Shown: positions 34,097-42,552, counted from the stretch's first letter. The stretch is 64,000 bases of DNA from Micavibrio sp. UBA5572 (GCA_002425415.1 DIMG01000029.1:1-64000); one strand, 5' to 3'. Numbers and translations are program-made. Notes: generated from the sequence alone by a model not told the origin.

Positions 34097-34939
34097 CTAT
34101 TCACTTTTTAATTCAAGAGCTCGATTATAAACCTGTTTTTTCTGCAAACCGGTTTGATCGACCACGTTGGCCACCGCTTCTTTCAAAGACATGGTTTCCA
34201 ATGCTTTTTTAATCAGGTTATCCAGATCGCACACTTCGTCCGTTGCCTGTACCCGTTCAATAACCAGCACGATCTCTCCTTTGGGAGCTCCGTCTTTTTC
34301 AAGACGCGCTAGAATTTCAGAGATATTTCCGCTCCAGACTTCTTCGAATTTTTTGGTTAGTTCTCGGGTCAACGCCATTTGACGATCCCCCAATATATCC
34401 AGCATATCCCGACATGAAGATTCTATTCTGGACGCTGATTCAAAAATCACCAACGTACTTTCGGAATGTTTCCATTTGGATAGAATATCTTTACGTGCCT
34501 TGGTTTTGTTCGGTAAAAATCCCAAAAATGAGAAATGGTCACTGGGAAGTCCAGATAGTTGCAAAGCCATTAAGGGAGCATTGGCTCCTGGCAGGCTGGT
34601 CACATATAAACCTTCATCCATACAGCCACGCACCAATTTGTATCCCGGGTCAGAGATTAACGGCATCCCCGCATCACTGACCAAGATGACGGCTTGTCCC
34701 GATTTAATGGCACTTATTATATGCGGGCGTTGTTCATCTGCGTTGTGGTCGTGGTAAGGCATTAATTTTTTACGAATACCTAATAGGGAAAACAATTTTC
34801 CGGTCATCCGCGTGTCTTCACACGCCACCAGATCCCCCGCCGCCAAAACATCGAGCGCCCGCAAGGTCATATCGCGTAAATTTCCAATCGGGGTTGCCAC
34901 CAGATAAAGTCCGGCTTTCAACTTTACATGCTCCAGCAT
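34097..34939 (-). CDS. rsmI: 16S rRNA (cytidine-1402 2'-O) methyltransferase
   Basis: SAM-dependent methyltransferase of the tetrapyrrole-methylase fold, modifying C1402 in 16S rRNA. The conserved start G-L-Y-L-V-A-T-P-I-G-N-L-R-D-M-T is followed by C-E-D-T-R and S-D-A-G-M-P-L-I-S-D-P-G. I choose ATG 34939 (GGGGA seven bases upstream, 280 residues like E. coli RsmI). A longer version from 35014 would add 25 residues without a ribosome binding site. It is divergent from the LpoA-like gene with about 100 bp between start codons. Confidence 0.93.
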   Translation of the reverse strand: MLEHVKLKAGLYLVATPIGNLRDMTLRALDVLAAGDLVACEDTRMTGKLFSLLGIRKKLMPYHDHNADEQRPHIISAIKSGQAVILVSDAGMPLISDPGYKLVRGCMDEGLYVTSLPGANAPLMALQLSGLPSDHFSFLGFLPNKTKARKDILSKWKHSESTLVIFESASRIESSCRDMLDILGDRQMALTRELTKKFEEVWSGNISEILARLEKDGAPKGEIVLVIERVQATDEVCDLDNLIKKALETMSLKEAVANVVDQTGLQKKQVYNRALELKSE

Positions 34940-35039
34940 TATGAAATCCCCAAAAGGGTCTTTTATCCGCTCTTCATTTTGTGTAGGGTCTGGTTTGGCT
35001 GCAAATTCATTCATAGACCAAGATGTACGGGAGCTTTTC

Positions 35040-36245
35040 ATGCTACGCAATCTGCTTTTTGTGTTTTTTTCAACCTTGATTCTTTCCAGTTGCGCTCCGA
35101 TGAGCGGCGGCAATTGGCAAGCCAATCAACGCGCCTCTTCCCATCCATCCTCTGCCGGACAAAAAGGGATGCCTGCCCCTGCGACTGCGGGCGAGGCGAA
35201 CGGATCTATGGCAAATACTCCCCAAAACCTTCAAGTCAAAGCAAAAGTCGCGCTGTTACTTCCCTTAAGCGGGCGAGGTCAAGAAACTGGTGAAGCCATG
35301 ATGAATGCCTCTTTATTGGCCATGAATGACCTTAACGCCCCCGATCTATTCGAGTTGATGCCCAAAGACACCAATGAAGGAGCCGCCCATGTTGCCCAAC
35401 AAGCCCTTCAAGACGGCGCCGGTTTGATCCTTGGCCCCCTCTTTTCTGATGACACCAAAGCCGTTGCGCCATTCGCAGTTCAGCGCGGAGTCGGGATTGT
35501 TTCTTTTTCAACGGATACCGCCGCAGCAGTCGGGACAACTTTTCTGATGGGATTTGTTCCCCAAACCCAAGTCGAACAGATTATTGATTATGCAGGATCA
35601 AGAGGATTTAAAAATATTGCCCTGATTGCTCCCCGCGATGCTTACGGAAATGCTGTTGCGGCCAGTTTTTATGCTCAAATACAGCGTCGATCCCTCAATA
35701 ACGCCGGATTGGTGCGTTATGACGGGGGTCAACTTCCTGATGCCGTTCAAATATCGGATTTGAAACGTCTACCACTTCAGGCTGTCTTGATTGCCGCTCC
35801 AGGCCCCACCGCCGCCAAAATTTCAGCGTTGCTCAATGCCCAAGGAATTCCTTCTAATCTTGTTAAACGCTTGGGAACGGGCTTGTGGGACGATCCGTCT
35901 GCCCAAAACCAACCTGATTTACAAGGTGCGTGGTATGCTGCCGCACCGCCCGATCTGCGCCTAAAGTTTGAACGCAGATACCGTGAAATGTACGGAGAAA
36001 CCCCGCCACGACTGGCGTCTTTAGCTTATGATGCGACGGCTTTGGCTGTCGTTTTGTCCAAATCCAATCAAGGATATGGACGCAACGCCCTGACCAATCC
36101 AAACGGCTTTGCCGGTGTTGATGGTATCTTCCGTTTTCGTATGGATGGCCTCGCTGATCGCGGCCTTGGAATTCTGGAAATAAGGAACGGAGGGGCTATT
36201 GTGATACAAAACGCACCGTCCAGCTTCGCAGCTGCAAAAAAATAA
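35040..36245 (+). CDS. LpoA/LppC-like penicillin-binding protein activator lipoprotein
   Basis: A 401-residue lipoprotein with signal peptide and lipobox S-S-C (about residue 17), an Ala/Gly/Pro-rich linker, then a type I periplasmic-binding fold (from V-A-L-L-L-P-L-S-G-R-G-Q-E-T-G onward) matching the C-terminal domain of LpoA. The TPR domain of E. coli LpoA is missing, as usual outside gammaproteobacteria. It probably activates a bifunctional PBP from the outer membrane. The ATG at 35040 follows GGGAG; the frame is open further upstream but the lipoprotein signal fixes this start. Confidence 0.87.
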   Translation: MLRNLLFVFFSTLILSSCAPMSGGNWQANQRASSHPSSAGQKGMPAPATAGEANGSMANTPQNLQVKAKVALLLPLSGRGQETGEAMMNASLLAMNDLNAPDLFELMPKDTNEGAAHVAQQALQDGAGLILGPLFSDDTKAVAPFAVQRGVGIVSFSTDTAAAVGTTFLMGFVPQTQVEQIIDYAGSRGFKNIALIAPRDAYGNAVAASFYAQIQRRSLNNAGLVRYDGGQLPDAVQISDLKRLPLQAVLIAAPGPTAAKISALLNAQGIPSNLVKRLGTGLWDDPSAQNQPDLQGAWYAAAPPDLRLKFERRYREMYGETPPRLASLAYDATALAVVLSKSNQGYGRNALTNPNGFAGVDGIFRFRMDGLADRGLGILEIRNGGAIVIQNAPSSFAAAKK

Positions 36246-36294
36246 CGGGAAAAGTGAAATTTTTATCTAGTTTTCCTTGCCATTTTCACCGTTT

Positions 36295-36310
36295 TGGAGT
36301 TAAAACTCCA
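36295..36310. promoter_or_regulatory. Perfect 16-bp palindrome before the tetR-type gene
   Basis: TGGAGTTAAAACTCCA is a perfect palindrome 42-57 bases before the start codon of the TetR regulator. TetR-family proteins often bind such sites near their own promoter, so it is a candidate autoregulatory operator. A flanking GTGAAA/TTTCAC pair (36254 and 36284 region) may extend the element. Confidence 0.45.
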
Positions 36311-36351
36311 CCCTTGCGCGTTTGCAGACTATCAGGTTCAGAGGAGTATCC

Positions 36352-37017
36352 ATGGCGTTAAATGCCTCCCGTCAGATTCATATTGAAGATCAAGATGTTC
36401 AGGATCAGACTGAAAATTCATCACAGGGTTCTATTACTGAAGCATCCCAAAAGATTACAGGTCGTCCTCGCTCTGAAAAGTCAAGAAACTCGATCATTGA
36501 TGCGACCAATAAAATGCTTTTGCACATGTCGGTTCGTGAAGTTTCAATCGAAGCCGTTGCCAAAAAAGCCGGTGTTGGTAAAACCACGATCTATCGTTGG
36601 TGGCCCAATAAGGTTGGATTGATCCTTGATGCTGTCTCCGGCCCGATGAGTGTTTTACCCGCTCCGGTTGAAGGTGTCGATGCCAAAGATTCCTTCGTCA
36701 AACAAATGGAACGGTTTTTGCGCATGTGTCGCGGGCGCGGTGGAAAAATTGTGGCCGAGCTTTATGCCGAAGCACAAGGTGACCCAACTCTTCAGGCTTT
36801 GTTCTTTGAAAAATTCATGCTTCACCATGAAGAAATTCTAGCCAGTATCATTCAAACGGGTAAAGACCGTGGCGATTTCCGCAAAGATCTGGATACGGCT
36901 CTTACCGTTGACATGATTTATGGATCAATATTTTATCACCTGATGAGCAGCCCAGAGCCTTTGGATCAAAATTTTGCAAACAGCCTTATCATGGAATCTT
37001 TGCGGATTTTAAAATGA
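36352..37017 (+). CDS. TetR-family transcriptional regulator
   Basis: A 221-residue regulator. A charged N-terminal tail of about 35 residues precedes the helix-turn-helix, S-I-E-A-V-A-K-K-A-G-V-G-K-T-T-I-Y-R-W-W; the R-W-W-P-N-K variant is typical of a TetR subgroup. The C-terminal domain, likely ligand-binding and dimerising, is helical. ATG 36352 has GAGGAG upstream. The stop overlaps the next gene (ATGA), so regulator and TMP-synthase-like protein are co-translated. The ligand is unknown. Confidence 0.88.
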   Translation: MALNASRQIHIEDQDVQDQTENSSQGSITEASQKITGRPRSEKSRNSIIDATNKMLLHMSVREVSIEAVAKKAGVGKTTIYRWWPNKVGLILDAVSGPMSVLPAPVEGVDAKDSFVKQMERFLRMCRGRGGKIVAELYAEAQGDPTLQALFFEKFMLHHEEILASIIQTGKDRGDFRKDLDTALTVDMIYGSIFYHLMSSPEPLDQNFANSLIMESLRILK

Positions 37018-37736
37018 CCGATTTGTTTGATCTCGCAGAAGAAGATTTGACCGACTCCCCTTCCGAAGATTCTTCGTCTTCGCCCGAATGCGGGTTGTAT
37101 ATTGTTCTGCCAGAGACCACAGATCACAACAAGCAGTGCTTTCAACTCGGTCAAGCTTTGCACGCTGCCAATCGTTTTTCGACCTATTCAATCAACCGCC
37201 ATGTGGTTGACTTCAGGCCGCACAGCGTTAGCGACGAACAAAAAATTTCTTCTATTGCCCGCGCCTATTGCGAGACGGCACAACGCAATGGTTTTATTTT
37301 CCTTGTTTATGATAATGCCCTTCTTGCACGGGAAATCGGAGCCGATGGTGTTTTGTGCTCTTCTTTGAAAAAATGTTCCGATGCCCGAAAAATTCTGGAT
37401 GAGAATTCTATTATCGGACTTCACGCATCGACACAGGCGATGGCTCAATCGGCAATTTCTCTGGAATTGGATTTTGTGTGCTTTTTTGCTCCATCACATG
37501 GTGAGTCTTTGATCTCCCTTTTGAATTGGTGGACAACAACAACCGATATTCCTGTTGCCATTGAAGGGGCATTCGATCAAGAAAGCTGTGCGCCTTATGT
37601 CTCTGGTGGTGCGACTTTTATTGATTCCAGCACGCCCATCTGGACACACCCGTCTGGAAACCCGATGCAAGGTGTGGTCAATATGCTGGATGGATTTGAA
37701 CGTCATACCAAAACCAGAACGCCTTCGGTGAATTAG
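37014..37736 (+). CDS. Thiamine-phosphate-synthase-like (TenI/ThiE-fold) protein, divergent
   Basis: A 240-residue protein whose middle resembles the TIM barrel of thiamine phosphate synthase: V-Y-D-N-A-L-L-A-R-E-I-G-A-D-G-V-L-C, then I-I-G-L-H-A-S-T and a later barrel strand. The ThiE phosphate and magnesium residues are not clearly retained, and an acidic, serine-rich N-terminal tail of about 25 residues is added. ThiE activity is doubtful; such divergent proteins are found in alphaproteobacteria beside regulators. It is translationally coupled to the TetR gene and ends at a strong terminator. Confidence 0.7.
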   Translation: MTDLFDLAEEDLTDSPSEDSSSSPECGLYIVLPETTDHNKQCFQLGQALHAANRFSTYSINRHVVDFRPHSVSDEQKISSIARAYCETAQRNGFIFLVYDNALLAREIGADGVLCSSLKKCSDARKILDENSIIGLHASTQAMAQSAISLELDFVCFFAPSHGESLISLLNWWTTTTDIPVAIEGAFDQESCAPYVSGGATFIDSSTPIWTHPSGNPMQGVVNMLDGFERHTKTRTPSVN

Positions 37737-37748
37737 AATGACTTCCAC

Positions 37749-37783
37749 AAAAAAGCCCCGACGGATCGGGGCTTTTGAATTTT
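37749..37783. terminator. Bidirectional terminator between convergent genes
   Basis: AAAAGCCCCGA (37751-37761), CGGA loop and TCGGGGCTTTT (37766-37776) form a perfect 11-bp stem with A and T runs on both sides. It can end both the TMP-synthase-like gene and ahpD. Confidence 0.92.
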
Positions 37784-37799
37784 TTTGTAACCTGATTGA

Positions 37800-38354
37800 C
37801 TACGCAGCTTGAGCGATATCTGCCGAAAGATATTTGGCCGATTCAATCGCTGCCGCTGCTGCATTGATGGTTGCAGCAATGCGCAAAGCACACTGGATTT
37901 GTTCCATCGACAGGCCTGCTTTTACAACTTGAGCTTCGTGGGCATCAAGACACATTCCGCAACCATTGATGGCGGATACAGCCATTGACCAGAGTTCAAA
38001 ATCAATTTTATCCACGCCATGACTGGCAATAAATGTCATGCGCAGTTTGGCCGGAAGATTTTGGTACTCTTTGTTGCTCATCAAGTGAACCGAACGATAA
38101 TAGACATTATTCATCGCCATAATCGCTGCGGCACCACAGGCTGCGTTCCGTGCTTCTGCACTCAGATGTTTCGAAGCTTCATTATCTATCGCTGCAATCA
38201 CATCGCCCTGACGGGTTGCCATGGCACAGGCCAGAAAACATCCCCAGAGCTGTTGTGAATTAAGAGATTCTTCGGCCATCAGATTGGACAGGTTAAGTTT
38301 AATATCTTTCGCATATTCCGGCAGCGCGTTTCTGAGGTCTTCAAAAGAGGTCAT
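37800..38354 (-). CDS. ahpD: AhpD-family alkylhydroperoxidase
   Basis: A 184-residue carboxymuconolactone-decarboxylase-fold peroxidase. The redox pair is C132-G-M-C135 followed by L-D-A-H-E, the AhpD active-site pattern. It would recycle AhpC, here encoded 2 bp upstream. The absence of ahpF nearby fits a system in which AhpD is the AhpC reductant. Likely under OxyR control with ahpC. Confidence 0.94.
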   Translation of the reverse strand: MTSFEDLRNALPEYAKDIKLNLSNLMAEESLNSQQLWGCFLACAMATRQGDVIAAIDNEASKHLSAEARNAACGAAAIMAMNNVYYRSVHLMSNKEYQNLPAKLRMTFIASHGVDKIDFELWSMAVSAINGCGMCLDAHEAQVVKAGLSMEQIQCALRIAATINAAAAAIESAKYLSADIAQAA

Positions 38355-38356
38355 GA

Positions 38357-38920
38357 TTATGCTGCCTTGCTGAGGTCGATATTGTCGCCGCCAACCGGAC
38401 GGTTACACGGACAAAGGTCATCTGTTTGCAAAGCATCGAGAATCCGCAAAACTTCTTTTGGATTACGCCCGACATTCAGGTTGTTAACCGATACATGCTG
38501 AATCACATTGTGAGGATCAACAATATAAGTTGCGCGGTAAGCCACACCAGAATCTTCACGGATAGCCAAGCCATCAATCAATGTTCCGTTGGTGTCCGCA
38601 AATTGCCATTGTGGCAAATTGGCAAGATCTTTGTGCTCACGACGCCATGCGAGTTTACAAAACTCATTGTCGCAGCTTCCGCCCAAAACGACACAGTCAC
38701 GGTCTGAAAATTCAGAATCAAGTTTTGCAAATTCCACGATTTCCGTCGGGCAGACAAAGGTAAAGTCTTTCGGATAGAAATAGAACACTTTCCATTTACC
38801 GGCAAAACTCTCTTCGGTAATTGTTTCAAATGCGCTTTCGCCATTTTCTTCGTGTTTCATAAATTTTGGTTTTACCCCGATAATTTCGAATTCGGGCATG
38901 TGATCGCCTACACCAAGCAT
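38357..38920 (-). CDS. ahpC: Alkyl hydroperoxide reductase, peroxiredoxin AhpC
   Basis: Peroxiredoxin reducing hydrogen peroxide and organic peroxides. 187 residues from ATG 38920, which has AAAGGAGAC upstream. Peroxidatic Cys57 is in F-V-C-P-T-E; a C-terminal C-P-C (170-172) holds the resolving cysteine. It is the AhpE/AhpC-like form paired with AhpD in alphaproteobacteria and actinobacteria. Divergent from oxyR across about 145 bp. Confidence 0.94.
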   Translation of the reverse strand: MLGVGDHMPEFEIIGVKPKFMKHEENGESAFETITEESFAGKWKVFYFYPKDFTFVCPTEIVEFAKLDSEFSDRDCVVLGGSCDNEFCKLAWRREHKDLANLPQWQFADTNGTLIDGLAIREDSGVAYRATYIVDPHNVIQHVSVNNLNVGRNPKEVLRILDALQTDDLCPCNRPVGGDNIDLSKAA

Positions 38921-38989
38921 TTTTGTCTCCTTTGGTAAGTTTTTGGTCTTGAATACCCGTAACATGCCCCCTTTCCTTTTAAAAATCCA

Positions 38990-39031
38990 ATAGATAATTT
39001 TATTGACTTTTATCGATTTTTTGAATAAATA
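38990..39031. promoter_or_regulatory. Possible OxyR operator and oxyR promoter between ahpC and oxyR
   Basis: ATAG at 38990 and ATCG at 39012 are 22 bp apart, the phase expected for OxyR half-sites, though the inner CTAT boxes are poor. TTGACT at 39003 followed about 17 bases later by an AT-rich -10-like stretch could be the oxyR promoter. The location between divergent oxyR and ahpC is where such a site is expected. Confidence 0.35.
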
Positions 39032-39065
39032 AACCTATCTTTCATTCTAAAAATAAAATTATAAG

Positions 39066-39989
39066 ATGAAACTCCCGACGGCACGACAATTACAATATTT
39101 TCTGGCTGTGGCCGACCATTTGTCGTTCAGTCGCGCGGCTGAGTCATGTCACATCACACAATCTACGCTGAGCAACGGTTTGCTCGAACTTGAAACCCTG
39201 CTGGGCAATCGTTTGTTTATCAGGGACACGCGGCGCGTTTCGCTGACTCCCGTCGGACAGGACTTGATTGCACCGTCCAGAGCTATTCTTGAAGAATTGA
39301 AAAATCTGGTTTATTTGACCCGCCGTCATCATGAGCCGTTATCCACGCATTTGATCCTTGGCATTATCCCAACCATTGCGCCTTATATCTTGCCTCGTTT
39401 TTTACCTGCCCAGCAGCAGGAATTTCCTGATCTTGATCTCCAACTTAAAGAAGACCTGACAATGCGGCAGTTGGACAATCTGGAAAAAGGGATGATTGAT
39501 GTCGTTTTAATGGCTTTTCCCTACGAAACAGAAAAGATGCAGACCGTGGTTTTATGGAGCGAGCCCTTTTATCTGGCTCGGGCAGACAATACGGAGCAAA
39601 GCTCAAAAAAAGTTAAACCACTAACTCTGGATGATCTGAAAAAGGAAACCATTTTATTGCTGGAAGACGGTCATTGTTTGCGTGATCATGTTATTTCTGC
39701 TTGCCAACTTTCGCCACGCTCCAAATCATCCGGTATGGAAAAGACGTTGGGGGCGACGAGTCTTCAAACCTTGATCCAAATGGTTCAACATGGTTACGGG
39801 GCGACTTTATTGCCGTATATGGCGACACTTCCCGATCTTTTGCCGTCAGGCATCCGCATTGTTCCCTTCTCTGCACCCCAACCTAGCCGCCAGATTGGCT
39901 TGGTCTGGAGAAAAGACGACCCCAGAGCGGAGGAATTTCGCTTATTGGGACGTTTTATAAAAAGGGTCTGCGCCCCCTTAATGTGTTGA
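39066..39989 (+). CDS. oxyR: Hydrogen peroxide-sensing LysR regulator OxyR
   Basis: LysR-type regulator of 307 residues. N-terminal winged helix: F-S-R-A-A-E-S-C-H-I-T-Q-S-T-L-S. The sensing cysteines are Cys204 and Cys213 in G-H-C-L-R-D-H-V-I-S-A-C, the same G-H-C-L-R-D context and nine-residue spacing as E. coli C199/C208. It is divergent from ahpC-ahpD, its expected targets. Confidence 0.94.
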   Translation: MKLPTARQLQYFLAVADHLSFSRAAESCHITQSTLSNGLLELETLLGNRLFIRDTRRVSLTPVGQDLIAPSRAILEELKNLVYLTRRHHEPLSTHLILGIIPTIAPYILPRFLPAQQQEFPDLDLQLKEDLTMRQLDNLEKGMIDVVLMAFPYETEKMQTVVLWSEPFYLARADNTEQSSKKVKPLTLDDLKKETILLLEDGHCLRDHVISACQLSPRSKSSGMEKTLGATSLQTLIQMVQHGYGATLLPYMATLPDLLPSGIRIVPFSAPQPSRQIGLVWRKDDPRAEEFRLLGRFIKRVCAPLMC

Positions 39990-40044
39990 TTTATTAAGCC
40001 TATGCTCTAGTATCTGTGGTGACTATATTCTTTGAGGTTTTGTG

Positions 40045-41466
40045 ATGAAAAAGATTCTCCCCCTTGCCTTGACAGCGGCTTTGCTCTCGTCATGTTCCTT
40101 TATTCCGTCCTATACACAGCCCAGCGTCGAAGTTCCTGCCAGATGGAATAGTGAGATTCAAAATGAAGGGCAAATTGAAATCCCTGCGCAATGGTGGACC
40201 TTGTATCAAGATGACACGTTAAATTCCCTGATGGATGATGCGTTAACCCAAAACCTTGATTTGCGTGCAGGGTTCGAACGGGTTAATCAAGCCCGCTCTG
40301 CTCTGCGCATTGCCGGTGCAAGTTTGCTTCCGTCTGCGAGCGCGTCTTTGGGGGCCAGCAAATCTAGAACCAATCCGGCTTCAGGATCGTCTTATACAAC
40401 GGATAATCTGTCTGCTGGACTCGCTATTTCCTATGATCTTGATCTGTTTGGTGGAAACCGCGCCACAATCGAGGCTGCACGTGCATCTTTATATGGGCAA
40501 CAATATGAGCAGGAAGCTTTGAAACTGGTTGCTTTGGGTGATGTCGCCAGTGCTTACTTTAACTTATTGACGACCCGCGAGCGGGTGCGTATTGCCGAAG
40601 ATAATTTAAAAAATTCGCGTGAAGTTTTACGCATTATTCGGGTGCGGGTTGAAACCGGGCTTGATTCCGATCTGGAATTATCCCAACAGCAAGTGGCCGT
40701 TTCCTCCAGTGAGGCCTCTTTGGCAACTTTGAAGCAAACAGAATCCATCTATCAAAATGCACTTGCTCTTCTTTTGGGGCGTGCGCCGCAAACATTCAGC
40801 ATTACCAATACAAAAAATGTTTCGGAATTTCCTGTGCCATCAATCGCATTGGAACAACCATCAACCCTGCTTGAACGTCGCCCCGATGTTCACCGCATGG
40901 AACAGTCTTTACTGGCTGCCAATGCCAATATCGGCGCGGCGCGGGCTGCATTTTTTCCATCAATCAATCTGGGGGGTACTGGCAGTGCGGCGATTGCATC
41001 TTTGGGTGACCCTGCCACTACGGTACTGGCTTTGGCCTCCTCTTTGAGTGCTCCTATCTTTTCCGGCGGTCGATTGGAAGGTGGATTGGATCAAGCCACG
41101 TCCCAGCAACGGGAGTTGGTTGAGCTCTATCGCAAAACTGTTCTGGTCGCCTTTAAAGAAGTTGAGGATGCTTTGGCATCGACAAAAGCTGCGGCCGAAC
41201 GTGAAGTTGCCTTGAAATCCGCGATGAATAGTGCCCGTCGTGCCTATGACATTTCCCGCAAGCGTTATGAAGTCGGTACGATTGATTTCCAGACTTTGCT
41301 GGATACCCAATCTTCCCTTTTGAGTGCAGAAGATACTTATGCTCAAGCCCTTGAATCCAAATTGACAGCCTCGGTTGATCTGGTCAAAGCCTTGGGTGGA
41401 GGTTGGAAAAATAATGTTCTGGGCAAGCCTGATGCCGAGCCTCCAGAATCCGAGCCAAAGTCCTGA
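40045..41466 (+). CDS. Outer-membrane efflux lipoprotein, NodT/OprM family
   Basis: TolC-like outer-membrane channel, 473 residues. Signal peptide with lipobox L-S-S-C near residue 17, then two repeated OEP domains: early P-A-Q-W-W-T-L-Y-Q-D-D and the conserved E-R-R-P-D-V-H-R-M-E in the second half. Such proteins act with an RND or MFS pump and a membrane-fusion protein, but neither is encoded nearby, so it is an orphan channel. ATG 40045 has GAGG upstream. The C-terminal end is 36 bp before trhO. Confidence 0.92.
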   Translation: MKKILPLALTAALLSSCSFIPSYTQPSVEVPARWNSEIQNEGQIEIPAQWWTLYQDDTLNSLMDDALTQNLDLRAGFERVNQARSALRIAGASLLPSASASLGASKSRTNPASGSSYTTDNLSAGLAISYDLDLFGGNRATIEAARASLYGQQYEQEALKLVALGDVASAYFNLLTTRERVRIAEDNLKNSREVLRIIRVRVETGLDSDLELSQQQVAVSSSEASLATLKQTESIYQNALALLLGRAPQTFSITNTKNVSEFPVPSIALEQPSTLLERRPDVHRMEQSLLAANANIGAARAAFFPSINLGGTGSAAIASLGDPATTVLALASSLSAPIFSGGRLEGGLDQATSQQRELVELYRKTVLVAFKEVEDALASTKAAAEREVALKSAMNSARRAYDISRKRYEVGTIDFQTLLDTQSSLLSAEDTYAQALESKLTASVDLVKALGGGWKNNVLGKPDAEPPESEPKS

Positions 41467-41492
41467 TTTGATTTTTTCCAAAAAATGTCATA

Positions 41493-41527
41493 AAAGAGCG
41501 GCATGACTTACAAGGTTGCCGCTCTTT
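41493..41527 (+). promoter_or_regulatory. Stable hairpin covering the trhO ribosome binding site and start codon
   Basis: An 11-bp perfect stem (AAAGAGCGGCA 41493-41503; TGCCGCTCTTT 41517-41527) with a 13-base loop. The 5' arm contains the AAGAG Shine-Dalgarno-like bases and the A of the start codon; the loop holds the rest of ATG. The 3' arm encodes residues 6-9. It could restrain trhO translation, or serve as terminator of the preceding gene. Confidence 0.6.
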
Positions 41528-42396
41528 ATCGTTTTGTTGCCATGACCGACCTGCCTGTTCACCAGCAGGCCTTGAATGATATCGGGGCGCAATTTGACCT
41601 GTGTGGAACTTTGTTGATTGCCCATGAAGGTATTAACGGAACAATTGCCAGCAGCAATGGTGGCGTTGATGCCGTTCTGGACTATCTTGAAACCCATTTT
41701 GAAGTTTCAAAAGGTGAAGTCAAATTTTCGGACTCCTCTCGCCGTCCGTTTTTGCGTCTTAAAGTGCGCATCAAGCCTGAAATTGTGACATTGCGTCAGC
41801 CGCAAGCTGACCCAACCAAACAGGTTGGAACTTATGTCGATCCCCAAAACTGGAATGAGTTGATTGCTGATCCTGACGTTTTATTGATTGATACGCGCAA
41901 TGATTACGAAACAAAAATCGGAATCTTTGACGGCGCGATTGATCCTAAAATCAAAATCTTCACCGAATTCGTTGACTATGTCCGAAAAAATCTTGATCCA
42001 GCCAAGCATAAAAAAGTGGCCATGTTCTGTACGGGCGGTATTCGTTGCGAGAAAGCATCCAGTTTTATGCTTTCAGAAGGGTTCGAGACTGTTTATCACC
42101 TCAAAGGTGGCATTCTGAAATATCTAGAAGATGTCCCCGTTGAACAGAGCAAATGGAATGGAGAATGCTTCGTTTTTGATCGCCGTGTTGGTGTTGGGCA
42201 CGGCCTTGAAGAAGGGACTGCCAAGCTTTGCCATGGTTGTCGTGAAACATTAATGTCAAATGATTTGATGAGTGAACAATACGAGTTCGGGGTTTCTTGC
42301 CCACATTGTTTTGATTCCTTAAGTGGTGATGAAATTTCTGCCCGTCGCATGCGCCACGAGCAGATGATGAAAAGAAAATCTTCCCTGTCATCCTGA
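41503..42396 (+). CDS. trhO: tRNA uridine(34) hydroxylase, rhodanese family
   Basis: Oxygen-dependent hydroxylation of uridine 34 in tRNA (formerly YceA). 297 residues: an N-terminal ferredoxin-like domain with L-I-A-H-E-G-I-N-G-T-I, then a rhodanese domain with L-L-I-D-T-R-N-D-Y-E and active-site Cys176 in M-F-C-T-G-G-I-R-C. A C-terminal C-H-G-C ... C-P-H-C pair looks metal-binding. The start is needed to include the conserved first strand. The start lies inside a strong hairpin. Confidence 0.93.
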   Translation: MTYKVAALYRFVAMTDLPVHQQALNDIGAQFDLCGTLLIAHEGINGTIASSNGGVDAVLDYLETHFEVSKGEVKFSDSSRRPFLRLKVRIKPEIVTLRQPQADPTKQVGTYVDPQNWNELIADPDVLLIDTRNDYETKIGIFDGAIDPKIKIFTEFVDYVRKNLDPAKHKKVAMFCTGGIRCEKASSFMLSEGFETVYHLKGGILKYLEDVPVEQSKWNGECFVFDRRVGVGHGLEEGTAKLCHGCRETLMSNDLMSEQYEFGVSCPHCFDSLSGDEISARRMRHEQMMKRKSSLSS

Positions 42397-42480
42397 ACTC
42401 CAGTGAAGGATCTCTCTTTCCCATCGTGCTTTCCCATCGTGAGGAGCGCCGTGACAATGGGGAATAAGAGAGGTTCCTAA
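42394..42480. repeat. Imperfect palindromic repeat with an internal 13-bp tandem duplication
   Basis: Starting at the trhO stop, TCCTGAACTCCAGTG is followed by an imperfect inverted repeat: the left arm 42407-42428 matches the complement of 42454-42478 at most positions. CTTTCCCATCGTG occurs twice in tandem at 42416-42428 and 42429-42441. The TCATCCTGAA opening and GAGGAGCGCCGTGACAATGG core resemble dispersed intergenic repeats of many proteobacteria. No second copy was recognised in this window. Confidence 0.6.
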
Positions 42481-42552
42481 TGCGCATAACTTATAAAATC
42501 CATAACTAATAATTTGCAAAATCGTAATTTCGATACGCACCGTAAAGAATCT

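Noticed and set aside
37742..37790. Small RNA gene between the ThiE-like gene and ahpD
   Set aside because: The hairpin is fully explained as a bidirectional terminator.
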